From contig CAMAWN010000004.1 in the NCBI GenBank assembly GCA_945861865.1, positions 1 to 64,000 on the forward strand: a stretch of DNA of 64,000 nucleotides, read 5' to 3'. Made by a program: the position numbers and the translations under genes. This document shows, one piece after another, positions 62,491 to 64,000 of the stretch. The stretch's first letter is position 1; each line of letters opens with the position of its first letter. A model generated the notes under the pieces. That model did no database searches. It was not told the origin of the DNA and saw only the letters and a list, made by a program, of their open reading frames with translations. The stretch is from Candidatus Kuenenia stuttgartensis (GTDB lineage Bacteria > Planctomycetota > Planctomycetia > Planctomycetales > Planctomycetaceae).

Positions 62491-63669
62491 TCATTCGGCT
62501 CTGAAGTTCGACTGCTCTCGTACGATTTCCACAACAGCGCTGGCGGCTGGCGGCTGGGCGAGAGCGAGAACATTTTGGCGGAGTCGGTCCCGCAACGAAG
62601 GATTGCTCAAAAGTTGGACGAGAGAGGCTCGCAAAGAGTCGGCAGCGGGCGAGGTCGGTTCGGCTACGAGGGCGGCGGAGTGGTCGGCGAACAGGCGGGC
62701 GTTGAGTCGCTGGTGGTCGTGAGCCGAGGTCGGGAGCGGAACCAGGAGAGCCGGCAGGCCCGCGCACGCGAGTTCGGCCAGCGTGGTGGCTCCCGCTCGC
62801 GAGACGACGCAGGTGGCGCGGCAGTACTGCTCGGCCATGTCGCGAAAGAAGGGTTGCACGTCGGCCGCCAGCGATAACTCGGCATAACGCTGACGAATGG
62901 CGTCGAGATCAGTCGCTCCGGTTTGATGCACGATTCGCCAACCAGCGAGTTCGGCTCGCAGAGTCGCGAGAGCATCGAGCACAGCGGCGTTGAGCGATGC
63001 CGCGCCTTGGCTCCCGCCGAGGATCAACAATGTGGGCGTTTCCAAACTAGCCCGAAGCGCGAGCGAGGGATTGTCGCTCTCATCATGACCACTCGCTGGC
63101 GCGTCGTGCTGGTGTGAGCCGAACGCTGAGTCGGCCAGCGCTGCGATCTCGGCTCGGATCGGATTGCCGGTCACGATCGTCTTCACGCCGCGAGGTAATC
63201 CGTTCGCGGCTTGTCGCCACGGCAAGCAAACGACCTCCGCGAAGCGACTCAACCAGCGAGTCGCTTTGCCGGGCACGACGTTCTGTTCCAACAGCACGAT
63301 TGGCACACCGGCCCGCCACGCGGCCAGCACCGGAGGAACGCTCGCGAAGCCACCCAGTCCCACGACCACGCTCGGCTGTTCGTGAGCCATGATTGCACGA
63401 GCCTGCCGGTATGCTCGCCCGTTGTTGAGCAGCGATGAGCCGATGCGCGTCGGACTTAGTGACGGCGAGACCGACGGCAACGCGACATGCTCGAACCCCG
63501 CACTGCCGATGATGTCCTGCTCGATCGGCTTCTGCGATCCGACGAACAGCACGCGTGCATCCGGTTCGCGAGCGAGCAACTCGCGCGCGACCGCGATGCC
63601 GGGAAATAAGTGCCCGCCAGTACCGCCACCAGCAAAGATCACGCTCCGTCGTGTCGAGGCATTCGTCAT
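62491..63669 (-). CDS. murG: UDP-GlcNAc:undecaprenyl-PP-MurNAc-pentapeptide GlcNAc transferase
   Basis: 392 residues, about 30 above the usual. GT-B family 28: GGGTGGH (14-20) binds the lipid substrate side, VVGLGGFASVPPV and LLEQN follow, then the C-terminal domain with GGSQGAASLN (218-227) and FRDMAEQYCRATCVVSRAGATTLAELACAGLPALLVPLPTSAHDHQ. It makes lipid II from lipid I on the inner membrane face. Residues about 184-208 (GSHQHDAPASGHDESDNPSLALRASL) are not part of the family; they are encoded by two dispersed repeats. Its presence supports peptidoglycan synthesis in this planctomycete. Confidence 0.94.
   Translation of the reverse strand: MTNASTRRSVIFAGGGTGGHLFPGIAVARELLAREPDARVLFVGSQKPIEQDIIGSAGFEHVALPSVSPSLSPTRIGSSLLNNGRAYRQARAIMAHEQPSVVVGLGGFASVPPVLAAWRAGVPIVLLEQNVVPGKATRWLSRFAEVVCLPWRQAANGLPRGVKTIVTGNPIRAEIAALADSAFGSHQHDAPASGHDESDNPSLALRASLETPTLLILGGSQGAASLNAAVLDALATLRAELAGWRIVHQTGATDLDAIRQRYAELSLAADVQPFFRDMAEQYCRATCVVSRAGATTLAELACAGLPALLVPLPTSAHDHQRLNARLFADHSAALVAEPTSPAADSLRASLVQLLSNPSLRDRLRQNVLALAQPPAASAVVEIVREQSNFRAE
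63044..63112. repeat. families B and A repeats inside the murG coding sequence
   Basis: 63044-63070 carries AAACTAGCCCGAAGCGCGAG (family B, also 27163-27189); 63088-63112 carries one arm of family A (also 244-295 and 57917-57976). Together they encode about 25 extra residues of MurG in frame, at the linker between its two domains. Confidence 0.85.
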
Positions 63670-63703
63670 ATTGAGATCGGGAAGTTACGCTGCCATCGTG
63701 TCC

Positions 63704-63808
63704 GTGGGGCAGGTTTTCAACTTGCCCGGCCCATGACAATTTGTGTGCTCGACTTCGCCAAGTCGCGCCAGCATTGAGGTTCACGGGCAGGTTAAAAACC
63801 TGCCCCAC
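63704..63808. repeat. inverted pair of family C repeats in a divergent promoter region
   Basis: 63704-63727 (GTGGGGCAGGTTTTCAACTT) and 63785-63808 (GGGCAGGTTAAAAACCTGCC with CCAC) are inverted copies with two mismatches, 57 bases apart, between the divergent murG and sulfatase starts. The right copy is itself a hairpin. A promoter could not be picked out with confidence. Confidence 0.75.
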
Positions 63809-63828
63809 GATGACAACCGAGGTGCCTC

Positions 63829-64000
63829 ATGGCAAGCTGCATGAAACTCTGGCTCGTCGCGTCGTTGCTGTTGTGGTCGAGCATGTCGCTCGCCGCCGAT
63901 GCCGCGCGGCCGAACATTCTTTTTATCGTCGCGGACGACCAAGCCGAGTGGGCGATGAGTTGTTCGGGGCATCCTGAGGCGAAGACTCCAAACCTGGACC
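63829..64000 (+). CDS. sulfatase, N-terminal part (cut by window edge)
   Basis: 57 codons seen. GAGGTG lies 6 bases before the ATG at 63829. Signal peptide (MKLWLVASLLLWSSMSLAADA region) then RPNILFIVADDQAEW, the calcium-binding start of the type I sulfatase family, with GHPEAKTPNLD. The catalytic Cys/Ser (CxPSR) lies beyond the window, so activity cannot be checked. Exported sulfatases are typical of planctomycetes that degrade sulfated polysaccharides. Confidence 0.85.
   Translation, partial: MASCMKLWLVASLLLWSSMSLAADAARPNILFIVADDQAEWAMSCSGHPEAKTPNLD

Overview
The window reads as a chromosomal segment of a planctomycete (phylum Planctomycetota). GC content is high. The gene families are typical of that phylum: a Tat-exported DUF1501 protein, a DUF1080 secreted protein, a sialidase and a sialate O-acetylesterase, two sugar-phosphate-isomerase-like TIM barrels, a sulfatase, a squalene-cyclase-repeat protein on a membrane anchor, and a beta-strand-repeat surface protein with an N-terminal LESRELL motif. 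No rRNA or tRNA gene was recognised. About 45 genes are supported. Most starts have a clear AGGAG or GGAG type ribosome binding site, and stop/start ATGA overlaps are frequent (2016-2019, 6369-6372, 33578-33581).

Layout. 1-957: edge of a hypothetical gene, then a non-coding stretch with a long inverted repeat and a 41-bp tandem repeat array. 958-7076 (minus strand): sialidase plus MFS transporter; thioredoxin-TPR protein plus nucleotidyltransferase-fold protein; TVP38 membrane protein plus a mercuric-reductase-like flavoprotein. 7224-17774: Tat-exported isomerase, site-2 protease converging on a CPBP protease, zinc alcohol dehydrogenase, PQQ-type propeller, RidA, double-domain hydrolase, HpcH/HpaI aldolase, DUF1501. 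17775-29084 is the central-carbon block: lpdA, aceF and aceE (pyruvate dehydrogenase), cimA (citramalate synthase) behind a promoter, Ile-rich leader ORF and terminator, then korB and korA (2-oxoacid:ferredoxin oxidoreductase) with their own terminator. 29372-46229: pseudouridine synthase with very long disordered arms, DUF1080, creatininase family, cyclase-repeat membrane protein, sialate O-acetylesterase, prfB with a +1 frameshift, dTDP-glucose 4,6-dehydratase, MFS transporter, second HpcH/HpaI aldolase, an unusual Gfo/Idh/MocA fusion, gyrA. 46538-47218: an N-terminally truncated Ser/Thr kinase. 47533-54075: nuoJKLMN. 54076-64000: gene and IS remnants, beta-repeat surface protein, isomerase, kelch-type protein, membrane protein, NagB-like protein, small hypotheticals with a possible integron-like site, murG, and the start of a sulfatase.

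How the parts relate. The pyruvate dehydrogenase, citramalate synthase and ferredoxin-dependent oxidoreductase genes sit side by side around pyruvate and acetyl-CoA. The sialidase/MFS pair, the sialate O-acetylesterase, the NagB-like protein and the sulfatase suggest use of complex sulfated or sialylated glycans, although no NanA was found. nuoJKLMN supplies only the membrane arm of complex I, so the remaining subunits must lie elsewhere.

The most interesting signals are outside ordinary genes. (i) Several families of dispersed palindromic elements fill the intergenic spaces, and two of them have been captured in frame inside murG. (ii) A candidate isoleucine-codon attenuator precedes cimA. 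(iii) A 41-bp tandem array carries a palindromic core in each unit. (iv) A programmed frameshift is kept in prfB. All of this is read from sequence alone; no database search was run.
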